64,000 nt of DNA. Source: an uncultured Carboxylicivirga sp. Lineage in GTDB: Bacteria; Bacteroidota; Bacteroidia; Bacteroidales; Marinilabiliaceae. The notes under the pieces were generated by a model that did no database searches, was not told the DNA's origin, and saw only the letters and a list, made by a program, of their open reading frames with translations. The stretch is from the NCBI RefSeq assembly GCF_963668385.1, contig NZ_OY764327.1:4064501-4128500 (forward strand), read 5' to 3'. Below are positions 52,994 through 62,187 of the stretch, piece after piece (the first letter of the stretch is position 1; every line of letters starts with the position of its first letter). The position numbers and the translations under genes were made by a program.

Positions 52994-53257
52994 TGCGAAT
53001 TTAGCGATCAAAATAATAAATACATTTTTGTTATGTAGAAAAGCCTAATTCTTACAAAATTGTAGGAATTATCATTGGTAATACAGATTGTGTCAAAGTT
53101 TAACTTGCCGAATATCAGTGTTTCTATAATGGTTTTATAGGGTTTTAGTATACTAGGGTATGCAAATTGCTTTAGGAAAAATAGCGATATAAACTAAAAT
53201 GTATAACGACATTTTGGTAAATCATATTCCTATTTATTCAACCTAGTTAAAACTTTT
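52994..53257. other. Upstream region of the TonB/ABC locus
   Basis: About 260 bp of AT-rich DNA that must hold the promoter and any regulator site of the 53258-63189 operon. No cobalamin riboswitch elements were recognised. No perfect Bacteroidota promoter or clear Fur-like palindrome was found by eye. Confidence 0.5.
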
Positions 53258-53950
53258 ATGATGAAACAGATTCTATTTATTTTTTCAGTATTGGTTCTTT
53301 TTAGTTCATGCGACAGTGATGAAGATTTTAAAGAAATTGTATTGGGTGATTATCCTGTAAAGGAATATTATCTCGAGCGAGATCCAAAAGTAAATGTATG
53401 GGGAGCCGGTTTGGATTTTATTAATGATGAATGTAAAGCTACAGAGACATCTTTAGATTATAAATATATGACTCAAGATGATGCATTCACTTATGATATT
53501 CAATTTTATATAGTAAAAACATACTATTATGATGATAAGGGAGATCTTCACAATCAGGGATGTCCAACTATTTTATTAGCACCGGGTGTCAAAGCTTATA
53601 AAGTAGGTGAGGGTATTGAGTTATTTAATTCTCTTACTACTATTACCGAAGATATGGTTAATGAGTTGGCTACAGAATCAGAAATTGATTTTGCATCCTA
53701 TAAAGATGAAACAACCGGATTTTACGAACAAGAAGCTCTTTATGCTGCTTTGGATAATTGCATTATCGGTCAAACATTCCGAAGTGGAATTTTAGAAGTG
53801 CCGGAAGGAAAGACTGAAGAAGAAGTACAAGCCGTTTATTTGGTTCAAACCTTAGAAGGTGGTTATGCCAAGTTTATGGTAAGAGCATTTAAACCTGCTA
53901 AACCCAATGAAAAGAAAACGCTTGTTCGCTGGCAGGTAATAAGCGAATAA
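53258..53950 (+). CDS. Lipoprotein at the head of the TonB/ABC locus
   Basis: A 230-residue lipoprotein with a signal ending LVLFSSCDSD; acidic residues right after the Cys fit export to the outer membrane or cell surface in Bacteroidota. The mature part is beta-rich (YPVKEYYLERDPKVNVWG, QTLEGGYAKFMVRAF). The last ~40 residues faintly resemble HmuY-type haem-binding lipoproteins, which also precede TonB receptors, but haem ligands were not identified. It lies 71 bases before the receptor gene and probably captures or presents the same ligand. Confidence 0.6.
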   Translation: MMKQILFIFSVLVLFSSCDSDEDFKEIVLGDYPVKEYYLERDPKVNVWGAGLDFINDECKATETSLDYKYMTQDDAFTYDIQFYIVKTYYYDDKGDLHNQGCPTILLAPGVKAYKVGEGIELFNSLTTITEDMVNELATESEIDFASYKDETTGFYEQEALYAALDNCIIGQTFRSGILEVPEGKTEEEVQAVYLVQTLEGGYAKFMVRAFKPAKPNEKKTLVRWQVISE

Positions 53951-54021
53951 AAGAAGTCCTAAAAAATCACACAACTTTTCCTATTCATATTTCAGTATTC
54001 AATTAAGATGCGATTTCTGTA

Positions 54022-56268
54022 ATGTTTCGTTTATTGCTTTTTACATATGGTCTGATGCTGTGTAAGATCGTACTCTGTCAAAATCGGTTGGCAGGTACGG
54101 TTTTTACTAGCGACGATAAAGCTATTCCTTATGCTGTCGTTAGCACACTTATGGGTAATAGCTGTATGTGCGATGCCAGCGGAAATTATCATCTTGAAAT
54201 TACCACTGACGATAACTGTATTCTGGCTTCTGCTTACGGATATAAAACGGATACGCTGTTATTAACGGATGTATCAAATTCGGTTGACTTCAAATTGGAG
54301 TTAATGCGATTTGATATCAATGAAGTAAGAGTGGTTACGCGTCAGAATGTAGAACAAAAAAGCATGGTTTCAGCGGTTTCTATCGGAAAAACAGAGATGG
54401 AACCGCTGAATCCTCAAAATGTATCACAGATACTTCAAAATACACCAGGGTTTACCAATCGCACCGGGTATCAGTCGCCTCTTACGCTCCGTGGTTTTTC
54501 TGGAAAGCGCATACTGGTATTACGTAATGGTAATCGCAGATTCAGTTCTTATCCGGCCGGTGTTATGTCGCACACTATTAATGTTTACGATCTGGAACGA
54601 ATTGAAGTAGAAAAAGGAGCAGCTTCGGTTGTGTATGGTGCAGGAGCCATGGCCGGAATTATTAACCTGGTAGATAAATCACCATTCAAGCAAAAAGGCT
54701 TTAACGGACGTTTTATTACTGGTTATGGATCAGTTAATAATGAGCAAAATTATCTGGCATGTGGAGGATGGAGCGATGGGAAATTTGCCGTAAAAGGAGC
54801 AGTTCGTTATCGTAAAGCAGATGATTTCCGCTTTGCCGATGGATCAATAGCCGAGAATAGTTTTTATCAGGATAACGATGTTTTTATTACTTCCGGATAT
54901 CGTTTTTCAGATGATCATAGCATCGTAGTTTCGTTTGATATGCACAATGGTGGCCCATGGGGTAAACCAGTTGGTTTTAATGGTTCTGATTATATGCGAG
55001 TGCGCACCGAAAAAGAATACACCAATAATTATTCATTAAAATACGAAGGAAGAGATTTAGGATTATTCAGTCATCTGGAATGGAATCTTTTTTATTCTGA
55101 TGAAAGCAGGGAGTTAGTGAAGGATTTCTATACAGCAGCTGGTTACCAATTATCATACACCGAAATCACAAACTTCTCTGATTATAATTATGGGAGTCAT
55201 CTTAAAACAGATATCGATATCAATGAAAAGTTTAAGATAACAGCAGGTGCCGAAGGATATAGTTTTCATATTTCAACGCCTGTTGATGCTGTTGATTACA
55301 TTGAAGAAATCGCCTTTGAAAACAGAGTGTGCAAAGATGCACGGTCATATAATTCAGGCATATATGTGGAAAATAAATATGACCTAACCAAAAATAGCAA
55401 GCTGGTTGGAGGAATCAGATATAATTATTCTGCTGTTTATGAAGGAGAATTGCATCATCCCGAAGAAGATGAACGTCAGGATGAAAAAAGTGCGGTAACA
55501 GGCAACCTGTCAGCCTCGGTTACAACAGGCAAGCGTACAAAGCTTAAAATGAATATTGCCCGATCCTTCCGTTTTCCTGAAGTGTCGGAATTATATGCTG
55601 ATAGCTATACATCCAATGGAGTTGTTTATGGTAATCCTGATTTAACAGCCGAATATTGTTATAGTCTGGATTTGGCTTTTAACTATAAGAAGGAATGGTT
55701 TGGTTTTGAGTTAAGCCCTTTTATCTGGTTTATGGATGATATGATTGCCCGCACAGAATTGAAAGGCATGGTCGGAACTAATTTTACCTATACTAATATT
55801 GGTCAGACACGAATTTTTGGTGGCGAAGCACAATGTAACTTTCATTTTAAAGAGCTTCTAAAAACTAGCGACAAACTTAGTTTATGGCTTGGATTTGCAT
55901 ATCTGAATGGAACAGATATTACCGAATCAGCATCTTTTAAAGAAGGTGAACCACTTGATTTTGTTCCTCCATTTAACTTTAAAGCCAATCTTAATTACCA
56001 GGTTTCTTTTAATGATAAACTAAAGTTGGAGGCTGGTTTTCGTTCTATTTATTATACAGAGCAAAAGCAATTGGGCGAATTTTCGTACGCCACACCATCC
56101 TACTGGATTATGCAAGGAAACCTTGGCGCCACTTATTTGAAATCGACGATCAGACCCAAACTGAATTTATCAGTTAACAACCTTTTTAACAAGGAATATT
56201 ACAGCTATCAGGCATATTTGCCTAGCGAAGGCAGAGATATACGGTTTTTTCTAACTCTTAATTTTTAG
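54022..56268 (+). CDS. TonB-dependent outer-membrane receptor
   Basis: A 748-residue receptor: signal peptide (to ~residue 19), one carboxypeptidase-regulatory-like beta domain (residues ~22-95), plug domain (~105-220) with PQNVSQILQNTPGF, LTLRGFSGKRILVL and EVEKGAASVVYGAGAMAGIIN, then a 22-strand barrel ending in the aromatic C-terminus (RFFLTLNF). It is neither SusC-like (no ~1000 residues, no SusD) nor obviously a siderophore type, and resembles small-chelate receptors such as those for haem, cobalamin or metal complexes. Six bases from the next gene, it supplies the periplasmic ABC importer encoded downstream. Confidence 0.88.
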   Translation: MFRLLLFTYGLMLCKIVLCQNRLAGTVFTSDDKAIPYAVVSTLMGNSCMCDASGNYHLEITTDDNCILASAYGYKTDTLLLTDVSNSVDFKLELMRFDINEVRVVTRQNVEQKSMVSAVSIGKTEMEPLNPQNVSQILQNTPGFTNRTGYQSPLTLRGFSGKRILVLRNGNRRFSSYPAGVMSHTINVYDLERIEVEKGAASVVYGAGAMAGIINLVDKSPFKQKGFNGRFITGYGSVNNEQNYLACGGWSDGKFAVKGAVRYRKADDFRFADGSIAENSFYQDNDVFITSGYRFSDDHSIVVSFDMHNGGPWGKPVGFNGSDYMRVRTEKEYTNNYSLKYEGRDLGLFSHLEWNLFYSDESRELVKDFYTAAGYQLSYTEITNFSDYNYGSHLKTDIDINEKFKITAGAEGYSFHISTPVDAVDYIEEIAFENRVCKDARSYNSGIYVENKYDLTKNSKLVGGIRYNYSAVYEGELHHPEEDERQDEKSAVTGNLSASVTTGKRTKLKMNIARSFRFPEVSELYADSYTSNGVVYGNPDLTAEYCYSLDLAFNYKKEWFGFELSPFIWFMDDMIARTELKGMVGTNFTYTNIGQTRIFGGEAQCNFHFKELLKTSDKLSLWLGFAYLNGTDITESASFKEGEPLDFVPPFNFKANLNYQVSFNDKLKLEAGFRSIYYTEQKQLGEFSYATPSYWIMQGNLGATYLKSTIRPKLNLSVNNLFNKEYYSYQAYLPSEGRDIRFFLTLNF

Positions 56269-56273
56269 CGGTA

Positions 56274-57476
56274 ATGGAGATAAATAAGCACACATTAATA
56301 AATGAATTGTTAGCCGAAGTCCCTGAAGCGATGGAGCAGTTATATCCATATCGCGAACAGATAAAAACGGGCAATACAATTGCAGATTTGGCTCAGACTG
56401 CTAATATCTCATGTTCAGCTTTACTATGCGGACTACAGCGGGTGATAAAAAGGGCCACTTTGGATGCTTGCGATTATGAGGTTATGAAGCGAAAACTGAT
56501 TAAATCTAATGCTGTTAATGTGGCCGGGTATGTTGCTTTTTTATGGCAACATGATTTTGTTGCAGAGATGAAACGAAAAGCTGGGGAGTTAAATATTGAA
56601 TTGAATATTCAGATATTTCAGAAGCATCAGAAAAAACAATTTCAAAACTATCTTGCTTTATGTGAGTCATCTGATGATTTGCCTGATCTATTGATTGGTA
56701 AAGGTTTTAGCTCATTAATGACACATCAATTTGTAGATCGTTTCGTCAATTCAGGTATCTATCAGCACTCACCCGCTTCGACTGATTGGGGAACGGTTTT
56801 CAAAGAATCAAACATAAAAGATGCCGATAATCATTATCATCCATTTGGAGTGGAAGAAATGGTAATGTTGTACGATAAAACGGCTACTTCATCAGTACCT
56901 ATGCCTGAGTGTTGGAGCGATATTTTGGAAGAAAAGTATAAGGATAGCATTATGCAGATGGGAAAGAACAGGCGCGATCATTTTGGATTTAATATGATGC
57001 TGTTTCTATATGCCAATTGGGGAGAAGAAGCTATTAGGAGGTATGCTTCTAATGTAAAGGATAAAAAACATTTTTCAAGCATTATACGCAATGTGGGTTC
57101 TCATCATCAGGATTCTGCTCCATTAAGTGTTGTACATCAGTTTACCAGCTTGTTTGTTCGAAGTGATGTTCGTCAAAATGTTGAAGTAGTAAAAACAAAA
57201 GACGGTAATCCTGTAAGTTGTTATTTCTACTTGGCAAAGAACAATGCCAGTGATGAAACAATGAAGATGGCTGAGCATTTGTATTCACCCCAGGTAAAAT
57301 CAATTATCGAAAAATGTGGATCAACACATATCACATCCAATGAACTTTATTCAGGAGCAAAAACAATCAATTGGATAGGATGGGACAAATTAAAAAGTTT
57401 GCCCATGCCTTTTTTGAAAGAACATCTCAGCGAAATCGCCTACGAACATTACAAGGCTGAGTATACGGAATGTTAA
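56274..57476 (+). CDS. Cytosolic solute-binding-like protein with helical N-terminal domain (A)
   Basis: A 400-residue protein lacking any signal peptide (starts MEINKHTLINELLAEVPEA). Residues 1-65 form a small helical domain similar to DUF1858/ScdA_N-type domains (ELLAEVPEAMEQL, NTIADLAQTANISCSALL). The remaining ~330 residues look like an iron-type ABC solute-binding fold (LPDLLIGKGFSSLMTH, VEEMVMLYDKTA, WSDILEEKYKDSIMQMG). The end WIGWDKLKSLPMPFLKEHLSE matches the paralogue at 60295. A binding protein in the cytosol suggests a ligand carrier or sensor rather than an import receptor. Confidence 0.72.
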   Translation: MEINKHTLINELLAEVPEAMEQLYPYREQIKTGNTIADLAQTANISCSALLCGLQRVIKRATLDACDYEVMKRKLIKSNAVNVAGYVAFLWQHDFVAEMKRKAGELNIELNIQIFQKHQKKQFQNYLALCESSDDLPDLLIGKGFSSLMTHQFVDRFVNSGIYQHSPASTDWGTVFKESNIKDADNHYHPFGVEEMVMLYDKTATSSVPMPECWSDILEEKYKDSIMQMGKNRRDHFGFNMMLFLYANWGEEAIRRYASNVKDKKHFSSIIRNVGSHHQDSAPLSVVHQFTSLFVRSDVRQNVEVVKTKDGNPVSCYFYLAKNNASDETMKMAEHLYSPQVKSIIEKCGSTHITSNELYSGAKTINWIGWDKLKSLPMPFLKEHLSEIAYEHYKAEYTEC

Positions 57477-57502
57477 TAGGTAGAGAATAAAAAACTAAAA
57501 AT

Positions 57503-58492
57503 ATGAGAAATATAATATTGGTCTTAGCAATGTTTTTTTGCACCAGACTTATGGCACGAACCATAACAGATATGGCTGGTCGGCAACTATCAATTCCCGA
57601 TCGGTTGGATCGAGTGTTACCATACGATGCCAAAACTTCCATTTTGTTGTTTTCGGTGGCCAAAAGTATGATGGTAGCACAGGCAAATGTACCTCAAACC
57701 AAGGCTTATTTATTTATTGATGAAGCTTATGGCAACTTGCCAACCGTTGATATAAAAAATGTGGAGGCTGTTTTGTCGGTAAACCCTCAAATTATTATAG
57801 CTGGCACTTATTCTAAAAAAGATGTTTCAAGAATTCAACGCTTGCAGGATCGTACTCATATCCCGGTGGTTATTGTTGATTTATCCATCGATAAACTGGA
57901 TAAGACATATGCTTTTCTGGGTGAGCTTTTTAATAACGAAGATCAATGTAAGCCTTATGTTGAGTATTTACATAAGGTTAATTCATCGGTGAGTGCTGTA
58001 ATGGCGAAAAAGAGTATTGAGGATATCGGAGTTTATTACACCATTGGAGGTTCTGGTTTAATGACTGATCCATCGGGTTCGAAACACACCGAAGTGTTGG
58101 ATTATTTAAAAATCAACAATGTAGCTAAAGTTGATATACCAACCGGAGGGCATGCCAACGTGAATATGGAGCAGGTTTTGGAATGGAATCCTGATGTAAT
58201 ATTTACGGCCGGTTTTAAATCAAATAAAAATGCCTTTAAAGCCATTACAACAAGTAGTTTATGGGCGAATGTATCGGCCGTGAAGAATGATAAAGTTTAT
58301 AAAGTTCCTTCTCAACCTTTCGGATGGTTCGATCATCCACCTTCAATTAATCGTATACCTGGAATTTTGTGGTTATGTCAGATCTTTTATGGCCAGTCGC
58401 CAGAACTAACACAAAAGCAAATATGCGAGTTTTATCAGCTCTTTTATAATTATTCCTTAACGGCCGAAGAGTATCAATCCTTATTTAAATAA
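57503..58492 (+). CDS. Periplasmic ABC substrate-binding protein (BtuF/FepB type)
   Basis: A 329-residue binding protein with a signal peptide (residues 1-18, cleaved near MAR). It has the periplasmic-binding-protein family 2 pattern: ITDMAGRQLSIPDRLDRV, VEAVLSVNPQIIIAGTYS and WNPDVIFTAG in two lobes joined by a long helix. The C-terminal PFGWFDHPPSINRIPGILWL pattern is common in binding proteins of metal-oxyanion, corrinoid or haem importers of anaerobes. It feeds the FecCD permease one base downstream. Confidence 0.85.
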   Translation: MRNIILVLAMFFCTRLMARTITDMAGRQLSIPDRLDRVLPYDAKTSILLFSVAKSMMVAQANVPQTKAYLFIDEAYGNLPTVDIKNVEAVLSVNPQIIIAGTYSKKDVSRIQRLQDRTHIPVVIVDLSIDKLDKTYAFLGELFNNEDQCKPYVEYLHKVNSSVSAVMAKKSIEDIGVYYTIGGSGLMTDPSGSKHTEVLDYLKINNVAKVDIPTGGHANVNMEQVLEWNPDVIFTAGFKSNKNAFKAITTSSLWANVSAVKNDKVYKVPSQPFGWFDHPPSINRIPGILWLCQIFYGQSPELTQKQICEFYQLFYNYSLTAEEYQSLFK

Positions 58493-58493
58493 T

Positions 58494-59507
58494 ATGAGGC
58501 AGCGAAAGATCATATCTACTTTTACATTACTAATTGTGTTTAGTGTGGTTTTAACCTTAGCCTCACTAATGTTAGGTCGCTTTACTGTGACCTTTCATGA
58601 TTTAATGAGTTTTGTAAAAGGAATTTTTGTTGGACAGGATCAGGATTCGTTAAGGATATACACGGTGTTGGTCGATATTAGATTACCTCGTGTATTGGCT
58701 GCTTTTTTAGTGGGAGGTACTTTAGCCGTAACGGGGGCTACCTATCAGGGAATGTTTCGTAACCCAATGGTTTCGCCATCGATATTGGGCGTTTCTGCCG
58801 GATCGGGCTTTGGTGCTGCATTGGCTATTCTTATTGGAATGAATGCTTTTTTTATGCAGACTTTCTCCTTTTTGTTTGGTGTAGGAGCTGTTGCTGCTGT
58901 TTATTTAATTAGTATGGCAACTGGTAAGAAACATGAAAAGTGTCTGACTTTGATTCTTTCGGGGATGATTGTAGCTACGGTGTTTGCTGCTTTAACTTCG
59001 TTGCTAAAATACATTGCTGATCCCGAAGATGCACTTCCTTCAATTGTATATTGGTTGATGGGAGGTTTATCGGATATTCAGTTACCCGATTTGAAGTTTA
59101 TTACTGTTGTATCCATTGCTGGCCTGGTGATGCTATCCTTATCGGGGTGGAAACTGGATATGCTTTCTTTTGGTGATGAAGAGGCACAAACATTAGGTAT
59201 TAACGTAGAACGATTCCGATTTGTTGTTGTTACAGTAGCTACTTTAATGACAGCATCGGCTGTTAGTATTAGTGGTATTATTGGTTGGGTCGGACTGGTT
59301 ATTCCGCATATATCACGCATGTTGGTGGGATCGAAAAACGCGGTATTATTACCGGCTTCCTTTTTTATAGGAGGATTATTTTTACTGATAGTCGATAATT
59401 TTAGTCGCTCTGTCACTAACCTTGAAATCCCTTTGGGTATCACCACATCATTAGTGGGAGCTCCATTTTTCATTTTCATCTTAATAAAAACATCAAAAAA
59501 GCCTTGA
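58494..59507 (+). CDS. FecCD-family ABC permease
   Basis: Inner-membrane permease of 337 residues with about ten transmembrane segments, of the BtuC/FecCD/FhuB type. Family motifs are RLPRVLAAFLVGGTLAVTG near residue 62, FRNPMVSPSILGVSAGSGFG near 92, SISGIIGWVGLVIPHISRML near 260 and IPLGITTSLVGAPFFIFIL at the end. Starts one base after the binding protein stop and ends one base before the ATPase start. It works as a homodimer with the ATPase at 59509. Confidence 0.93.
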   Translation: MRQRKIISTFTLLIVFSVVLTLASLMLGRFTVTFHDLMSFVKGIFVGQDQDSLRIYTVLVDIRLPRVLAAFLVGGTLAVTGATYQGMFRNPMVSPSILGVSAGSGFGAALAILIGMNAFFMQTFSFLFGVGAVAAVYLISMATGKKHEKCLTLILSGMIVATVFAALTSLLKYIADPEDALPSIVYWLMGGLSDIQLPDLKFITVVSIAGLVMLSLSGWKLDMLSFGDEEAQTLGINVERFRFVVVTVATLMTASAVSISGIIGWVGLVIPHISRMLVGSKNAVLLPASFFIGGLFLLIVDNFSRSVTNLEIPLGITTSLVGAPFFIFILIKTSKKP

Positions 59508-59508
59508 T

Positions 59509-60285
59509 ATGATAACACTTTCAAATGTTTGTTGCGGATATGGAAGCAAGCGCGTTCTTTCGGATGTGAATGTTATTTTGAAAGAAGGCGAATTAACCTG
59601 CATATTAGGCAAGAACGGAATAGGAAAAACAACTTTGTTTAAAAGTATATTAGGTTTATTGCCTATATTAGACGGTGAAATAACGTACGACAAAAAATCA
59701 CTTCATCAGTATTCGACAAAAGCCTTGGCACACTTAATAAGCTATGTGCCCCAGGCACACGGAACGCCCTTTCCGTTTTCGGTGTTGGATGTAGTATTGA
59801 TGGGGCAGCATGTGCATACTTCCGGAGTATTTGGCAGGCCAGGTAGAGCCAATGTAAAAAAGGCTTTATCGTGTGTTCAAACTCTAGGGATTGAATATCT
59901 GACACATAAAAGTTTCTCGAAAATCAGTGGTGGCGAAAAGCAAATGGTTCTCATAGCCCGGGCTATGGCTCAGCAACCTCAGTTTATTGCTATGGATGAA
60001 CCTACTGCCAACCTTGATATGGGAAATTGTCAGAAAGTAATGAAGGTTGCTCAGCTGTTGCGAAATCAAGGTTATGGAGTGATTATTAATACTCATTCGC
60101 CCGAGCAGGCTTTACAATATGCCGATAAAGTAATCATGCTTAAAGATGGTAAAATAGCGAGTGTGGGTGCTCCGGATGAGGTATTGAAATCAAAAACATT
60201 GAGCGAATTATACAATACTCCGGTAGAATTAATTGAAGCAAGCACGTCTGCCGGAGAAAAGCGAAAATTAATAGTAACCATATAA
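59509..60285 (+). CDS. ABC importer ATPase (BtuD/FecE type)
   Basis: A 258-residue ATPase with Walker A LGKNGIGKTTLF (~32), Q-loop VPQAHGTPFPF, signature ISGGEKQMVLIARA (~140), Walker B AMDEPTANLD and H-loop NTHSPEQAL. The sequence fits the iron-chelate/cobalamin ATPase subfamily and partners with the permease directly upstream. Nine bases separate it from the next gene. Confidence 0.92.
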   Translation: MITLSNVCCGYGSKRVLSDVNVILKEGELTCILGKNGIGKTTLFKSILGLLPILDGEITYDKKSLHQYSTKALAHLISYVPQAHGTPFPFSVLDVVLMGQHVHTSGVFGRPGRANVKKALSCVQTLGIEYLTHKSFSKISGGEKQMVLIARAMAQQPQFIAMDEPTANLDMGNCQKVMKVAQLLRNQGYGVIINTHSPEQALQYADKVIMLKDGKIASVGAPDEVLKSKTLSELYNTPVELIEASTSAGEKRKLIVTI

Positions 60286-60294
60286 ATCAGATCT

Positions 60295-61491
60295 ATGATT
60301 ACCGGGAATGAAAATCTATTACAAATAGCTGAAGCTTATCCTGAAATTATTAACGAATTTGAAAACCAAGGATTAGGCAACTATTTTAAGACTGATAATT
60401 TGCATAAAATTGGGAAGTTTATCAAACTAAACACTGTATTATCTTCTCACAAAATTGATCCGGTTCTTTTTATAGAATCAATAAATAAGCAACTGGAAAA
60501 TCAAACTGAGCAGGATGTATTAGTTGAAACAGATTTGGGTAGCCTAGATTTTTCGGCCATGTTACCATGTGGACTTCGTAATCCTTTTAAAGAATATTGT
60601 GAGTCTTACTTTGCCAGCTATCCAACTTTATTTAGCGAATTAAAAATGCTAATTGAGGGTAATGTAAATCACGAATTATCCTATTATCCACTTTTGGATA
60701 GTATAGAAGATGTTGATGAATTGCCCGATGTTATTATGGCATCTGATATCAATAATTTCTTTCATAAGCCTTTTGTCGAAAGGTTTATCGAAAAAGGTGC
60801 GTTTGAAGCTTATCAGCCATACGATTTAAATCCTTATCTGGAAAAGGTAGATTATTCCGATCCTTTAGGATATTACACCATGTTTACAGCCAATATGTTG
60901 GTAATGGTTGTGGATAAAAAACAGTTAGGTGATAGGAAAATACCTGAGAAATGGTCGGATTTGCTGGCTCCTGAATTTGAAAATAGCATTATCATGCGCG
61001 GCGAGGATGATTTCTTCTGTAATGCGGTTCTTCTCCCTTTTTATAAAGATAATGGAATGGAAGCTATCGCTAAACTCGCTAAAAATATTGTAAAAGGCAT
61101 GCACCCGGCAGAGATGGTAAAAGATGCCAATAAAAAAGATGGAGGAGAAGCGGCTGTTTACATCATGCCTTGGTTCTTTTCAAAACGAATAAAGAATGAT
61201 GAGGTAGAAGTGGTATGGCCTATTGATGGAGCCATTGCCAGTCCTGTATTTTTGCTGGTAAAAAAAGGAAAAGCTGAAGAAAAAGATGCCTTGTTAAACT
61301 TTCTGATGAGTAAAGAAACAGGCGAGTTATTGCGCGATCGTTTTTTCCCATCCACTCATCCTGATTGCATAAATAATCATTTACACGATGAAGTGAAATG
61401 GTTGGGCTGGGATTTTCTGCGTCAGCACGATGTGGGGCAATTAAAAGACGAGATTAGAACAGAATTTATGAAAGTATGGGTTAATAAATAA
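60295..61491 (+). CDS. Cytosolic solute-binding-like protein with helical N-terminal domain (B)
   Basis: A 398-residue paralogue of the protein at 56274, also without signal peptide. The N-terminal ~70 residues are helical with the same PE...F layout (LLQIAEAYPEIINEFENQGL). The rest is solute-binding-like: ELPDVIMASDINNFFHKP, FTANMLVMVVDKKQ, WSDLLAPEFENSIIMRGEDD and the end VKWLGWDFLRQHD. A Cys in MLPCGLRNPFKEYCESY and a His/Asp-rich segment near the end (STHPDCINNHLHDE) could bind metal. Lies between the importer ATPase and the GTPase, within 10 bases of each. Confidence 0.72.
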   Translation: MITGNENLLQIAEAYPEIINEFENQGLGNYFKTDNLHKIGKFIKLNTVLSSHKIDPVLFIESINKQLENQTEQDVLVETDLGSLDFSAMLPCGLRNPFKEYCESYFASYPTLFSELKMLIEGNVNHELSYYPLLDSIEDVDELPDVIMASDINNFFHKPFVERFIEKGAFEAYQPYDLNPYLEKVDYSDPLGYYTMFTANMLVMVVDKKQLGDRKIPEKWSDLLAPEFENSIIMRGEDDFFCNAVLLPFYKDNGMEAIAKLAKNIVKGMHPAEMVKDANKKDGGEAAVYIMPWFFSKRIKNDEVEVVWPIDGAIASPVFLLVKKGKAEEKDALLNFLMSKETGELLRDRFFPSTHPDCINNHLHDEVKWLGWDFLRQHDVGQLKDEIRTEFMKVWVNK

Positions 61492-61495
61492 GAAT

Positions 61496-62185
61496 ATGGC
61501 AACAAAACTGATTACTGTTTCAGGACCACCATCTTCTGGAAAAACATCGGTGATAATAAAAATGGTTGAGAGTTTACCTCAGTTGAAAGAGAAATGTGGG
61601 GTAATTAAGTTCGATTGCTTAAGTGCATTGGATGAGGAGCAATATGCAAAAAACGGAATTACTACTCAAACCGGATTGGCTGGTAATTTATGTCCTGATC
61701 ATTATTTTGTTTCAAACATCGAATCTTGTTTTGTTTGGGCTCGCGATAAAGGTTTTGAAGTTTTGGTAACCGAAAGTGCCGGACTGTGTAATCGATGTGC
61801 ACCTCACCTAAAAGAAGTACTGGCAGTTTGTGTTTTGGATAATTTAAGCGGTATCAATACTCCACTTAAAACAGGACCTATGGTTAAAATGGCCGATGTG
61901 GTTGTAGTGACAAAAAGCGATTTGGTTTCGCAGGCCGAAAGGGAAGTTTTTCGATTTAAAATACAGCAGGTAAATTCGAAGTGTAGGGTTTTATTTATTA
62001 ATGGTATCACCGGACAGGGAGCTGATCGGTTGGCAAAACTGGTGGTTAATGCCAATGCTTTTGAAACAACCGAAAATCTTAAGTTGCGTTTCTCGATGCC
62101 GGCAGCATTGTGTTCGTATTGCCTTGGTGAGACACGTGTTGGAGAGGATTTTCAGATTGGGTTAAACCGAAAAATTAAGTTGTAG
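61496..62185 (+). CDS. G3E-type (HypB/CobW-like) GTPase with cysteine pairs
   Basis: A 229-residue SIMIBI-class GTPase. P-loop SGPPSSGKTSV (residues ~9-19), GNLCPDHYFVS near 63, ESAGLCNRCAPH near 90 (switch region with CxxC), base-recognition motif VTKSDLV near 138 and NGITGQGADRLAKL near 170. A second CxxC is near the C-terminus (CSYCLGETRVG). HypB, UreG and CobW relatives insert or carry Ni, Co or Zn; the cysteine pairs are consistent with metal handling. This protein is not HypB, UreG or CobW proper: no hyp or ure genes are nearby. Four bases from its upstream neighbour, two from the downstream one. Confidence 0.82.
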   Translation: MATKLITVSGPPSSGKTSVIIKMVESLPQLKEKCGVIKFDCLSALDEEQYAKNGITTQTGLAGNLCPDHYFVSNIESCFVWARDKGFEVLVTESAGLCNRCAPHLKEVLAVCVLDNLSGINTPLKTGPMVKMADVVVVTKSDLVSQAEREVFRFKIQQVNSKCRVLFINGITGQGADRLAKLVVNANAFETTENLKLRFSMPAALCSYCLGETRVGEDFQIGLNRKIKL

Positions 62186-62187
62186 CA

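Noticed and set aside
52994-53257. Cobalamin riboswitch before the TonB/ABC locus
   Set aside because: No B12-box-like sequence or matching stems were found, so cobalamin cannot be claimed as substrate from the leader.
53258-56268. HmuY/HmuR haem uptake pair
   Set aside because: Order (lipoprotein then receptor) is similar, but no HmuS (CobN-like) gene follows, haem ligands were not identified and the downstream genes differ. Kept only as a weak resemblance.
59078-59524. 148-residue minus-strand open frame inside the FecCD permease gene
   Set aside because: Antisense shadow of a clear transport gene; composition and lack of start signals argue against it. Other antisense frames over pheT, GH97 and ppk1 were dropped for the same reason.
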